In this document: in pieces, positions 23,761-34,977 of the stretch
Position numbering within the stretch: position 1 is the stretch's first letter
Layout: each line of letters opens with the position of its first letter
The notes under the pieces: generated by a model
What the model was told of the DNA's origin: nothing
Seen by the model: the letters and a program-made list of their open reading frames with translations, nothing else
Databases searched by the model: none
Translations under genes and position numbers: made by a program
Source: Polytrichum commune
Lineage: Eukaryota; Streptophyta; Polytrichopsida; Polytrichales; Polytrichaceae
NCBI GenBank assembly: GCA_950295325.1
Contig: OX485805.1
Span: forward strand, 32,971,501-33,035,500
Length of the DNA: 64,000 nucleotides
Direction of reading: 5' to 3'

Positions 23761-26521
23761 TCACAATAATCCATGTGTTTTCGCGAGAGCGGCCAATTCT
23801 CCTACGGATTGTCTATAATGACATGCTCATGTAGGACATGTATGAATTGGGTCTCACTTCGTTGGGACTCTCTCGAATGCATACCACTTTTCATCCAATA
23901 GAAATATATCACAAACCCACCCTAAGTAATTTCTTTAGTCGTAAAGCAATAAGGTGGACAACTATTATTTGGTTACTTTTCTTATTGGGACATTTGCATT
24001 TGAGTGTAGATGGCTAGGTGTGCCTCCAAGAACAAATACCAAAAACTCATGTGTTTAAATAAGATTAGACTATGGGCACAAAATATGATAACCACTATGA
24101 AGTCAATAATCAACATAATTGAGAAACCTGTGTGATTATTTAATGAGCACAAAAATCTTTGCTTTGATAATGAATGAGATATGCATATGAGCTCCAAAAA
24201 TTATGCGGGAAGTGACTACGGCCTCGATTTGGATTTTCTATGAGCATGTTATTTGGTTCTACTTACAATTGTCCATAATAGAACCTTTTCATGTTGACAA
24301 CAAAGTATGCCCCAACATTTGGCTACAACTACAAAGGTCCAACTTTTTTTTGGGGGGGGGGGCACAAATGGAAATTTCAATTACAGAGAGAACCCAAAAT
24401 ACAACCAACATGACCGAAACAACGCAAACCGAGTGGAAATCAAGAAACAATGTTCATATGAGGCCTATCCTTTTAAATAACGACTAAGTTGTGCAAAGGT
24501 CCAGCTTGAGAGCCTTGCAATGAGCTTCCAAGCCGCAACCTTGAGGCCATATTGCGGGGCTTCGTTAGATGTTGTATAATGGAGTCAACCCTAGCAACCA
24601 AGCATTCTAGCATCCCGCAACCTAATCCTATCCCTCATCTACCTATCATATGTTGTCCCATTGGCTGCCCCTAGTCCTTGTCTTCGTAAGGAGCTTTCCA
24701 TTAAGACATAAGACACCCCTTGAACATCTAGTGACCATTTCTTTGATGTCGTCAAAATGTTGGAACTACTACTTACACCATTTTAGCGGAGCACTTCATG
24801 TGTCGGAGCTAGTGGCTAGATCAAGACTCCTTGTTTGAATGTGTGAGAGATGATCGATATGGAGAGTTCAAAGGTGAAGCCAATTATCGACATCCACCTT
24901 TCATATATGTTGGTTGCATAGTTCGGGAAGTTTTTGAAGCCTTAGTGGCTAATTGCCGGTAGTTGCTACGAAGGGTCGGATTTTCCCCAATTTACATCGG
25001 CAACAGCCGGTCTTTTGTAAAATCAATCGGCCGATTGCCTATATTTTCATTGGCCAATATCCGATTAAATGGAATTCATATCAGCACTAATTGTTTAAAA
25101 TATGTATGAAAAGTTATTAGAAATCATTTCTTAGTACAAAATCTTGAATAAGTGAAAAGAAAGGCATGTTCAAAACTTTAAATTTGAAGAGTTAATATCC
25201 TTGGTAGGAATTGAACCTAGCAATGCCTTCACCGCTTGAAGGCCAAGGGTCCCCTAATTCTTCATAGAAGCAATTGGATTTGGTCATGGAAAGGTTGCAT
25301 AATTCAAAAAGTGTAAGGTTTAGGGTACTTCCTCAAGTGCATCATCAGATGCCCCAGACAAATAGCGCTCTAGATGCTTCCGGCTAAAATCTAGTAACTC
25401 ACAAGAAGAATCGGCTACATTTCTGGGACATGTTCTGGTCCATCGGCTAATTGCCGGAGGATTGAAATTGAAGTCGGATTGCCATCCGATGGTTGGAAAT
25501 TTGGACCGGCCATGAGGGGAAATCCATCGGCTAATAATGAACTAGCCGTCGGTTTTCCCCGAACATAGGTTGGTTGTTTGTGAAGACCTTCACATGAATA
25601 AGTTGATAACATAGATAATCATAATACTCAACACCAATATGTGTTCTTACATATATGAGGAGTTAAAGCCAATTTGGGACTATGACATCCTTAAATCCTT
25701 GTACGTGAGTGGTCAATTCTATTAAATCAACCCCAAGGCCTTTACATGATGGAGTCAAGGCCATTCCCTGAAACTCATATATTTATTGACGTGGAATTAT
25801 TATAATTTTAATGCATTAAAGACAAAATTTGACATGGCCGAAGGGAAGAGGAATTGGGTTGGATGAAAATGTAAACCCAATTTGCTTCCTTGGGACCATG
25901 TCAGAACTCCCTCCTTGGCTAGAGCCAATATTTCGTGTAAATTGGCTTCAAATAAGGTAGGGAAACGGAAGACGGTGGAAATAAGTTGATTCGGGCTAGA
26001 AAGAGTGGCTTGGGATTTGTGCCAAAAAATCAAATTGAAAGATGGAGTAGAGGAAATGTTGAGGAATGCAAGTTGTTTCGTAATTTCATTCCATACACAC
26101 AATCAATTACAGTTTCCTGAAGAGGCAAGTAAGTCGAACCCCCTACTTGTACAACAAACACTCCCTACTCGAGGATCAAAATATCCTACTCTGCCTACTC
26201 ATGCATAGAGAACGGTTAAACTGAAGGGCACCCAAAAAAGATCTCAAGTGATGTGAAACATGACCTATCGATCTATCATTGCATCCGACCTATCATCACA
26301 TAATCCGTTATGATCCACCAATTTTACAATGAGACGTTGGGAGCCCTACTCCCAGTGTAGGGCAACGGTAGTGAGCCCTTGCAGTTTTCGGGCTTCCTAC
26401 ATTATCAAAGGTCTAGATCCCTCGTGTTGTGAAGCGGCTGTTACAGTGTATATGAAATAGAAGAGGACGTATGGGTGAGCCTCCTGATGGAGGGAGGGAC
26501 GAATCCAGTAGTATCCCCAGG
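23761..26521. other. intergenic, no gene recognised
   Basis: A T9-G11 composite run lies near 24342-24361. Around 24940-25030 and 25430-25560 the words CGGCTAATTGCCGG and ATCCGATGG recur in both orientations, suggesting an internally repetitive element of unknown type. Open frames are short and show no family resemblance. Confidence 0.4.
25201..25250 (-). repeat. tRNA-derived SINE-like promoter fragment
   Basis: Read on the minus strand, TTGGCCTTCAAGCGGTGAAGG resembles an A box region and GGTTCAATTCC a B box (consensus GGTTCGANTCC, one mismatch), about 35 bases apart in a tRNA-like order. There is no cloverleaf, so this is not a working tRNA. A truncated SINE head is the best guess. Confidence 0.35.
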
Positions 26522-27160
26522 AACTACCACTAAATACGATATTTAGTGTCATCGTTCCTAATTCTGTTGCTCAACACTAATTGCAAACTTGGGTATAGTG
26601 TGACCGACACCAAATGTGAAGCCCCCATTATTTGGCTGCCATTCCTTCCTTGTAGATTGCGAGGGGGGGGGGGGGGGGGGAGATTGTAGATGTATGGTGT
26701 TGCAATGAGTGTGACGTACCTGCAAACCTGAATCATCCATGACAACATTTCATGAGAAGTTGGGGACAGGAGAACGGAAGGGGAGGGGGGGTGGCAGGGC
26801 AGCGGATGAAGTCATCCAGGATGCAGGACAGCAGCGGTTCGGAAATTGATGACAAGTATCATCCGAAAAGGTAGCATAGCCACTTTAGAATACCCTACGA
26901 CAGTACATACCATATTGGGCAGTAGCTAGGGCGTAGAGCAGTAGCAGCAGCAGCACATGGCAGGAAGGCTGGACGCCTGGGCCTTACAGGAGGGAGGGAG
27001 GGAGGGAGGTAGGAAGGGAGGTAGGTAAGTAGGTAGGTAGCTTGTGGGGCAGGGTAACAGCCCCCCGTACCCTGAACTTCAGATAGTAGTCGAGTCGAGT
27101 CGAGTCGAGGCGAGGCAGGGCAGGGCAGGGCAGGGCAGGGCAGGGCAGGCTGGGCTCTGC
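26522..27160. repeat. family F remnant plus microsatellite cluster
   Basis: 26525-26625 resembles an end of the family F element (CTAAATACGATATTTAGTGTC). It is followed by a G run of about 18 at 26663-26680, a (GGGA)n and (GTAG)n stretch at 26989-27040, three GAGTC/GTCGA units near 27090-27108, and about seven GGCAG units at 27115-27147. Both strands have open frames across these repeats, but they encode low-complexity text (PALPCPALPCP, SYLPPSLPP) and are artefacts. Confidence 0.7.
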
Positions 27161-27540
27161 CAGCCACTTGCCACCTACCTGCCTGCTCACCTGCCAAAGT
27201 AAGGACCACGTAGCAGGTAGGTATCAGCACGGGCAGGTAGGTGTCTAGGTAGGTGGGTAAGTAGAGGACACTTTCGCAATGAGTAGGGTACTAGAAGGAT
27301 TTCAGTTCATGCCACCCGCTCTACCATGCAGTTCGCCACAACCCACTGAACCCAGTGTTGGGGCAGGTATTCAAATTGGCATCGCACCCCCACCGCTTAT
27401 CAAGGGTATATGACCACCACCAAAGGTTCCTTTATTGTAAAAAACTCCCAAAACATCTAAACTACAGATTCGTTGCTTCTATTTTGTCTTCGAAAACCGG
27501 AACTGGAGATCAATAACATAATCAAATCCCCCCCCCCCCC

Positions 27541-28320
27541 CGATGTTGGTAGAAACCAATGTTGGATCGGTATGTAGATCGAATGCATAGTATCCGATAG
27601 GAATACAATATTCATATTCATGCCAAACAACCCACACGACATATATCATAAGTGCAATGTCAATATATGATATTGGTGCGTGTACGGTATGTATCACAAA
27701 ATGAACGACTCCTTGTGTATCCACGTCATTATTTGGAACAATACCAATGTTGGGCTACAATCAACAAAAGAAATTGATGCCTCTTACGCGTATATGTGAT
27801 GGGGATTTTGCATTTTTGATATTGGTAAGGTATGGATATTTTAAGGATTTTGTGAATTTCATACATTCTAGTCTATACAATATGCAAGGACCTTCATGCC
27901 GAGGTTAGATCACCCTAGTATCAACATGGTAATAGGATGGTAATTAATGACCCAACCAAAAACTCAAGTATAAAAGGATTCCCTCATCTTATGATACCCA
28001 ACAAGTATCAATATATGATTGGTATTACAATTTTAGTGCTAGTCGGGTAGGTTTTTTATTTTTTTATTGATGCCATGCATTCTCGTGTATACCAACCCGA
28101 AACTACTAAGAATCAATATTGGACCAATATACAAGTGAATGCATGCTCTAAGTAAAAATACAATATTGATAATGATATTAAAGAACCTACTCTAACATGA
28201 ATCATAACTATAATTCCAATTTGATATTGATACATGGTGGGATTATCACAAGATGGGAGACTCTTTGTCTACCCAAGTCATTATTTAAACCAATACCATA
28301 ATGACACTAAAGAAAGTTTA
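27541..28320. repeat. two diverged copies of a roughly 220-base repeat
   Basis: 27541-27760 and 28098-28320 align over the sequence running from a GGATCGGTAT/GGACCAATAT start, through AATACAATATT, to a CGTCATTATTTGGAACAATACCA / AGTCATTATTTAAACCAATACCA-like end. The spacer includes text related to 18300-18475. Function is unknown; no coding sense. A C run of 13 lies at about 27529-27541, just before copy 1. Confidence 0.5.
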
Positions 28321-31300
28321 CCTATATATAAAGGTTAGTGGATGGTATATAGATCCTACCATTATCAAAAAGAGAAAAAACATCCTCAAAAACCCACACC
28401 ATATTGATACACATGTTTTTGTAAATCATCGTTATTTGTATCCCCGAATGGTATTAAAGAAAAAGGCGATATTATTTTAATAATGGTAAACATGCCCCTC
28501 TCAAGTTTGTCGCTACATTTCATTTAGCACATATGGCACTAATTCTTTAAACATGCACTATTTTGGCAAATCTCAAAATCAGCGAGGGCTACTTTTTTTA
28601 CCAAGTGACACTACATTCATGAATGCATGCTCATTAACCATTCATTTCCAGATAACTAGTGTGTTTTGTAAGGTGTTTGTAGAGTACATAATTTGTTTTG
28701 GTGAGCTTGAAGAGGCTTCTTCTTCTGCTTCTGCTTCTTCTTCTTAGTCAATGCCACTTGATTTTGAGGCATCTCTAACATTAAGATAGTGTAGAGGGCT
28801 TGCTTTGAGAATTTCCAACACTTTGACACTTTGTGCTCCCAAAACCCTAGATCTTGCGATGGCAATAATTTCATAGTGTAAGAAATTTAATATCGCATTT
28901 AGTAAAACCTTACACTTTAAAGTAAAAAAATCATAGCATTCCGTAACTTTGAATAGCAAGTCATCTTAAATACCATAAATAGCATATACTAAATCAGGGT
29001 TAAGGGGTCAACTAGGCTTAGAACTACAATTGAAATTGACGGGCTATACAATAGTCATATGCATTTCTACCTCCTCCATGGTAGGTGAAACCAAAGAAGG
29101 CATGTAAACTTTATGTGTTTGAAATCGTGCATGGTTTTGAGAAGTTTTTGCTTCAATAGTTTTGTGCGTGTTGTGTGATGAGGTGGGTCAATGAAGCGTC
29201 ATTGTTATTCTAGTGCAAACTTTTGTGACAAAGAAACACCACTATGGGATATGGAAATACAAAGAGCTAACTTGACAAGGTCAATTCAGCACATTGTCAC
29301 AACATCATGGTTGGTGTCGTGAAGACACCGACCTACCTATATACGCATTCCGCCGTCACATAATTCAGCTGCTGGATGAAATCGAGGAACTCAGTCATCC
29401 GGCACTGTGTCATCCGGGTTCATTGGATTTTTGCAGGTCTAGAATAATACCCTAAAACCAGTTATTATTGGCAAGGGCCGACCGCGATGGTGTTTCAGTT
29501 GTTTACCGAGCCCACACTCATAATAATAATTGCATGCACCTCCTCCACGTAGTTGTGTGAATTGCAGCCGCACCTGTGGGGGAAGGTCTTACCCTAACAA
29601 ATGCAAGACCAGGATTACAAGTAAGTTATCACCTGCTGGCTATGGCTGACCCAAAGCTCTGCCTGACCTCCAGTGTCGGAAACAGCTCCAAAATTTACGA
29701 TTCCGTCAAAACTGCTCCCGTCGTCGTATAGTGGGATTTCCTTACAACTATTAAAAAAGGATTGAAAAAATTTAAAAGAAAAAAGGTTGAATTTGAATTT
29801 ACGGGTGTGTAGAGTGATGGTACCCTGAAGCTTGAAATGCAAACAGTGTGACAGGGGAGGGTACCGGTAACTTATGATTACCAGGACAACACCAAAGTAG
29901 GTGTTAGCCTTTGGTGCGGTTGAGACTTGAAATCATGGGGACTTGAGGATGTTAATGCTGTCCCATCGGACCAGGACATGTCATTAGGAGGCCTGCCCAC
30001 CAGCCTTCATTGCTTACCTTAGAATCCAACTCTAGGCCACGGTAAATTAGGGTTTGTAACAACCAGTGTTGTGCGGGTATCAAAACAGACTTCATATTTC
30101 CCACGATATTTCATATTGAATGGGTTATTGAATGATGAAAACCGCAATTTTAATACCTGGGTGCGACTTTGCATTGAAATGTATATGAAGCATTCTAGGG
30201 TGTATGTATGATACCATGAAGTTTTGTATCATGGTAATAAGGTTCGTTTTTCATTGAGAAGTGGAAACATAATGTTGATATCTTTGAGAATTGATGGCAT
30301 GAGTTTTTCTTCATGGAGACTGATTTTGGATGACCTTTCCCTTTTTTTTTTAATCATGTAATACGTTTTTTATGACACGGTGGAAAAGAATACATTGTAT
30401 AATTCAACCATGAACAACAATAACACAATCACGTAAAGGAAGATCGACGTGTGAAAAGAATACGGAAGTCTTACTTGTGCGTCACACATCTTATGCCTTT
30501 CCCTCTACATAGATTTAGAACACAATAACATACATGTCAATGGACTAGGTGGAATAGATCAAGAGGAGATAGATGACAAAGTGAGGGAGCCATGGTCATT
30601 TGTCAAATTTATATGCAAGCCAATCAAACTATGTCTAGCCAACTACAATGAATTACATGGCTTTTCACATGTAAGTCTCTCACAAAAAATAAGGCGACAA
30701 CCCAAAGTCCAAAGGAGCACACTAGAACAAGTGCAATTCTTTTGCATACTGCATCAATATTGGTGCATTCCATGAGATGGAATACCTTGACATACCATCT
30801 TGAATTGCTTGAGTGCATTACCTTACTCAATCTTGAGGAGGGGATTCTAATCAATGGTTTAAGAGGCTCATCTAGTGTTTGATGTAACAACCAATGTTAC
30901 GCGTTGTTCATAAATGATATTTTTATCTTATATATATCTCCATTACTTATTAACAACTTTGTCACCAATAAAACAATCTCAAAGTTCCAATCAAAGGCAC
31001 GGAAGTGGTTGTAACCAACATCTAAGGACGTCAATACATACATACATACGTACATACATATGTGCATGCTTAAGCACCCTTTTCATCCTTAGCACTGAAA
31101 GGGTCAATGCTTACATCATTACATTACTTGTGTGTGTTTTAGATATCATGTTTTGATTATGCCAAAGTGTTTCTTGACATAAGTTTTTGGAATACCAAAG
31201 GTAGAAATCTATCCATCATATATGTTGACGGACCTTGGTCAAAGGAGGTACACTATTTTGTCTAATTAGTGTGGGTTACCATTTGGAGTTACACATATCT

Positions 31301-31329
31301 ATAGGGAGCAAGCACAATCAAGTATACGG
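28321..31329. other. intergenic, nothing else recognised
   Basis: Apart from the exon-like segment at 29625-29750, this stretch holds a CTTCTTCTGCTTCTGC-type microsatellite near 28715-28745 and a (CATA)n tract near 31040-31060. No gene is supported. Confidence 0.4.
29625..29750 (-). other. exon-like open segment, unrecognised
   Basis: On the minus strand a pyrimidine-rich tract and a TAG acceptor (near 29748) precede a frame with CKEIPLYDDGSS, FDGIVNFGAVSD and GGQAELWVSHSQQ, followed by CAG|GTGATA, a good donor. The composition looks more protein-like than its AT-rich surroundings. I recognise no family and see no partner exons nearby. It may be a gene fragment carried by a transposon, or chance. 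Confidence 0.3.
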
Positions 31330-31918
31330 AAAAATATTCCAATATACTAAAACCATAATCGTTTTGGCAAAACATTGAAAAGTAGTAGCAAAGTTTTGTT
31401 TAAATTGCATTTTTTTCATGGTGCCCTCTATTATTGTGTTAGGTACTCAAATATAGAATATCAAGATAAGGTCTTTAAATCTTATCATTAAAAATATTTC
31501 TCAAAAGGTAATGGCTAAATTTTGGTTTTGGACGTATATATCATGACCTTAAATATTTTGAAGTTGGATTTTTTTTTCATTTTCCTTAAATTCATTGTAA
31601 ACTTGAGGGAAAAATTACATTCATTTCTAGAAAAAATCAATCTAATTTAATTTTACCATGTTTTAAATTTTTTATAATTACATGTTCAATATATCTACTT
31701 GCACATTATTTGTACCGTCTTCTAAAATATGTAGAATTTTCTTGGAATTTTTGTTTTCATCATAAATTTCTTGGCTTGTAGATCAATGTGTTTTTCAAGT
31801 GTTTATGATTTTTTCCTTCACAAAATTCAAAGTTAGTATATAGTTTTGAATCAATTTCCTTAAACATGTGCAGGGTAATGAAGTTGTGTACTTGACCATG
31901 CTTGTGCATGAACATGGT
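31330..31918. repeat. left arm of a 0.6-kb inverted repeat
   Basis: The reverse complement of this stretch aligns with 34978-35715. Shared phrases, read in the right-arm orientation, include TGCACATGTTTAAG, TGATTCAAAA, TATATACTAACTTTGA, TTCTACATATTT, AACACAATAATAGAGG and AACGATTATGGTTT/AACTATGGTTT. Identity looks like 70-80 percent with many small indels. The left arm lacks the 122-base insert present in the right arm. A minus-strand frame of 72 residues at 31760-31978 crosses the inner end and is unrecognised. Confidence 0.75.
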
Positions 31919-32198
31919 GCCAATCTTGTCTCCAAAATGCCTCACGTCAATTTCCATGGCGATTGATTCACATGCCAATATTAAATGGTAAAATTGTGAA
32001 ATTGGGGTGTTGCATAGTTTTTGGCACTTTTGACATTATTATGTTCCGGGACACATGAACCCCATTGGATGACATCGCCAAACATACGGATAAAATGCAA
32101 TTTTTTTGTTATTCATGTTGTTTCAATACAACTTGGCTAGTATTCGATGTATCCTCTTTTCACCTTCAACAGTGCCTACACTCTGTTGGGCATTGATT

Positions 32199-33130
32199 TC
32201 ACCAACTTCTATACAACTTCCACCTCAATGTTGTTCCATTCCTACAATTATTTCCTCCAAAGGTCCTCTTTGCAAAGGGAAAGTCTTTACAAAGTTGGAG
32301 GCATTGGTCCACTACGTTCCAAAGGTGTTCGATAGGATTCATGTGGGGGGGGATGTGGACTCCATGGCAACATTGTGATTGCATGATTGTTAAACCATTT
32401 GATTGTTGACCTATTGGCATGCTTTGGGTTGCTATCCTATTGGAACACCCACTCCACTACGTCTTTTTTGAACTTCACAACTGACACGCTCAGGGTGTCT
32501 TGTAAGATAATGCTCGCTATTCATTTTTCCTTCGATTCTAGTCATCTATGATTACTTAGGGCTCCCCAAGACGCCCTTCCAACTCATGGTACTTCAACCA
32601 TGACCCTCCCTCCTCCATGCTTCATAGTTTTACTAACCACGTGACTCCTTAGGGGTTCCCCAACCTCTTCCAACACCATTCTCAACCATCAAACCCCACA
32701 ATGTTGAATTCACTTTCATTTGAGAATATGACTTTCCTCCACTACTCCTCCGTCCAATTCTTATGCTCTTTTGCCCATTCATGCCTCATTTGTTTGTAGT
32801 GATCCGAAAGGAGAGGCTACTTCTTCTTAAATGTAGATTGTAGTCATTGGTGCTTACTGCTTTGGTGTATTTCTTATCGTGTTAGGGGAAGATGTGATAT
32901 TTGAAACCTCTCGAAGAACCCTTTGACATTCTACTGCGGTACTATGCTATTCTATTTGCACCAATTATGCCAAGTAACGATCATCCCTTTCACAAAGAAT
33001 GCATGGACACCATGACCGTCCTTTATCCTCAAGCTTCCATGTAGCTCCGTTACATTTAATGATGCAACTAAGTGTTGATGGTGTCATTCCTAGTTGCTTG
33101 GCTATTGTACGACAACGTACTCTATTGTTT
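32199..33130 (-). pseudogene. decayed Tc1-like transposase
   Basis: On the minus strand the N-terminal part (about 33120-33000) gives AIAKQLGMTPSTLSC, a helix-turn-helix of the Tc1 type. Near 32470-32380 come VEWVFQ, a stop, DSNPKHA and TIKWFNNHAITMLPWSP, matching the second catalytic aspartate block. Then comes MNPIEHLWNVV with the third catalytic acidic residue. A run of eight G (C in the coding sense, about 32344-32351) shifts the frame just before MNPIEHLW. At least one stop and one frameshift show it is dead. Spacing between the last two acidic residues is close to DD34E, the Tc1 pattern, but the frameshift prevents an exact count. Confidence 0.8.
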
Positions 33131-33164
33131 CATATGGAGGTTAATAACTTGTGCACGAATTTGT

Positions 33165-33265
33165 AAGGAGGTCGTGGGCATGATGGGAGGGGGAATCGAA
33201 CCAAGGACCTCGTGAATGCAAAGCAAAAGTGTTAACTAGTAAGTTATTGCATACTATAACGAGCA
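33165..33265 (-). repeat. tRNA-like SINE fragment nested in the Tc1-like element
   Basis: On the minus strand, TAACTTACTAGTTAACAC resembles an A box, and GCTTTGCATTCACGAGGTCC followed by GGTTCGATTCC (exact B box) resembles the anticodon and T arms of an alanine-type tRNA. The 5' acceptor strand does not pair with the 3' end, so it is not a functional tRNA. No target duplication was found. A SINE head or tRNA pseudogene is likely. Confidence 0.45.
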
Positions 33266-33383
33266 TTGCTCCCGTAACCCAACAAATTTGAGCAGTTCCA
33301 AAAGTAATGCAACACCCCAATCTCACGTTTTTACCATTTATTGTTGGCTTGTGAATCCAATCACCATGGAAACCGACGTGAGA

Positions 33384-34175
33384 CAGGCTAGCTACGTACT
33401 CATACTTAGATTATGATGGCTCCATGTGACGTAAACTTATCCCGTTTCCGAGAAAAATGTCAATGCTGTATGTTTGTAATGGGTGTTGCATTTACTTGTA
33501 GAAGTGCATGTATGTACATTGATGAAGACCATGTTGAATCCAACATAAGAACTAGCAATTGGCACTCAAAGAGTTGGATGAGAGATCACTCTACTACGAT
33601 ATGTCACACGACTCGTGACCAACGACTCAGTCTCTACAAGTCAGAATTCCTTTGCATGTTCCCAAAAGCTGTGGCATGGCATGGCATGGCATCCAAATGG
33701 AGCCTAGCTTGTTGCAGGAAGTGGGGCAGCTACAGGGATTCGTCATGCTGGCAGTGGTAGAAACTGGATATAACTCGTACTTTGGGTTATGTACACTTGA
33801 CCCGGTATATATAACTTGCACCGTACCTGCAATTTCCCCCCCACTTAAACTTACTTCTGCTACTGTACTGAGGAGGAGGGTGCTACCTTGGTATCATAAT
33901 TTCGAAGCACACTCAATAATACCTACACACTGGGATTCAATCACTTACAGTCTGATCCAAGTGAGCAGCCCACTTTCAGGCTGTCATCCAAACCTCACCT
34001 CCCCCACACCCACTTCAAACTAAACTTATAGTCAATGCGAAGTATATCATAATTGAGTGAGGTTGCTAATTTTGCAATGGCCTTTCACTCCAACCTAGGC
34101 AGGCATCAGCCAAGAGTCGTAGACGACCTCTTGGAGAGGTGCCCGGTAGGTTTTTGGGCACAATCAATCAAACTA
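33384..34175. other. intergenic, nothing recognised
   Basis: Several frames are open on the plus strand up to 123 codons, but none resembles a known protein. GGCAT repeats occur at 33674-33690. No element ends are visible. Confidence 0.4.
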
Positions 34176-34544
34176 CACTACACTAAAATATGATCTTTAC
34201 TGTCACTACGCTAGCTTTTCAGATGACACTTCTTATGAATAAGTTTACCAATACTGTCATGGATGATGCATGAGTTCATCCGTTGGCCACGACCCTAACG
34301 TTCTCTTCTCAGCAACTTTGTGATGAAATATATTATCATGGATGAGTGAAATTTGGATGGAAAATCACTTAGTAAGTGACAATAATTGCAACACTGTAAA
34401 TGTATAATCCCCTCAAATCTTTACAAGGAATGACAAATTATGTTGGGTTAATAGTCAGTGTTGGTGACACTATACCACAGTTTACGATTAGTAGTGAGCA
34501 AGACAATTAAAATTGGTGCCACTAAAGGTCATATTTAGTGTAGT
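34176..34544. mobile_element. small TIR element, family F copy 3 (369 bases)
   Basis: The best preserved copy. The left end CACTACACTAAAATATGA and the reverse complement of the right end, ACTACACTAAATATGA, form a terminal inverted repeat that extends to about 30 bases through TTTAGTGGCACC-like text. It aligns with 1312-1667 and 18555-18912. No coding capacity and no certain target duplication; the superfamily cannot be named. Confidence 0.7.
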
Positions 34545-34977
34545 CTTTTCAAGTCCAACCGGTCACATGTTGTGATCTTTTGGTTTTTCTTTATTAATTT
34601 GAGGTATAGTCTCATAGATTCCTTCAAATTGATTGGTATAGTCTACCCTTTATGGGGAGTGGAAATTTTCTTAACACATATGGAATGTCAACGCTTTGAT
34701 AGAGTCGATATGAACAAGAAGATAATGCTTATAAATGTAACGCAAGTAGAATACTATTGTAACATTAAATAAAGTTTCAAAATACAAGTGAGGAATTTTT
34801 ACTCCTCCATTTTCATTCCTATAAGATGGAAGGAGGGATGTATGAAAATTCCATGGAGTTGATTCACATAGAGGAGATTCATTTGTTTCTCAAACTTTTC
34901 TAGTTTCTTAACCATATGCATAACATCAGTAGACCTTTGCACGTGAAATTATGGCTCCTTGTGAGATGGATCTCTTT

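Larger units (their letters stand above)
31940..33383 (-). mobile_element. Tc1-like transposon with about 95-base TIRs
   Basis: Sequence at 31940-32035 and the reverse complement of 33290-33383 form long terminal inverted repeats. Both contain CTCACGTC, TTTCCATGG, GATTCACA, TAAATGGTAAAA and ATTGGGGTGTTGCAT. Between them lies a decayed minus-strand transposase (32199-33130) and a tRNA-like SINE fragment. A TA duplication is not evident at the outer ends, which may therefore lie slightly further out. Length of about 1.44 kb fits Tc1/mariner elements. Confidence 0.75.

Noticed and set aside
25201-25250. Possible tRNA gene
   Set aside because: A and B box-like words are present but no acceptor stem or cloverleaf forms; kept only as a weak SINE-like fragment.
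26895-27230. Pro-rich and Tyr-Leu-Pro-rich open frames
   Set aside because: They are translations of simple repeats; other frames of the same repeats are open too.
33165-33265. Functional tRNA-Ala gene
   Set aside because: The T arm and anticodon arm are similar, but the acceptor strands do not pair and the D arm is distorted.
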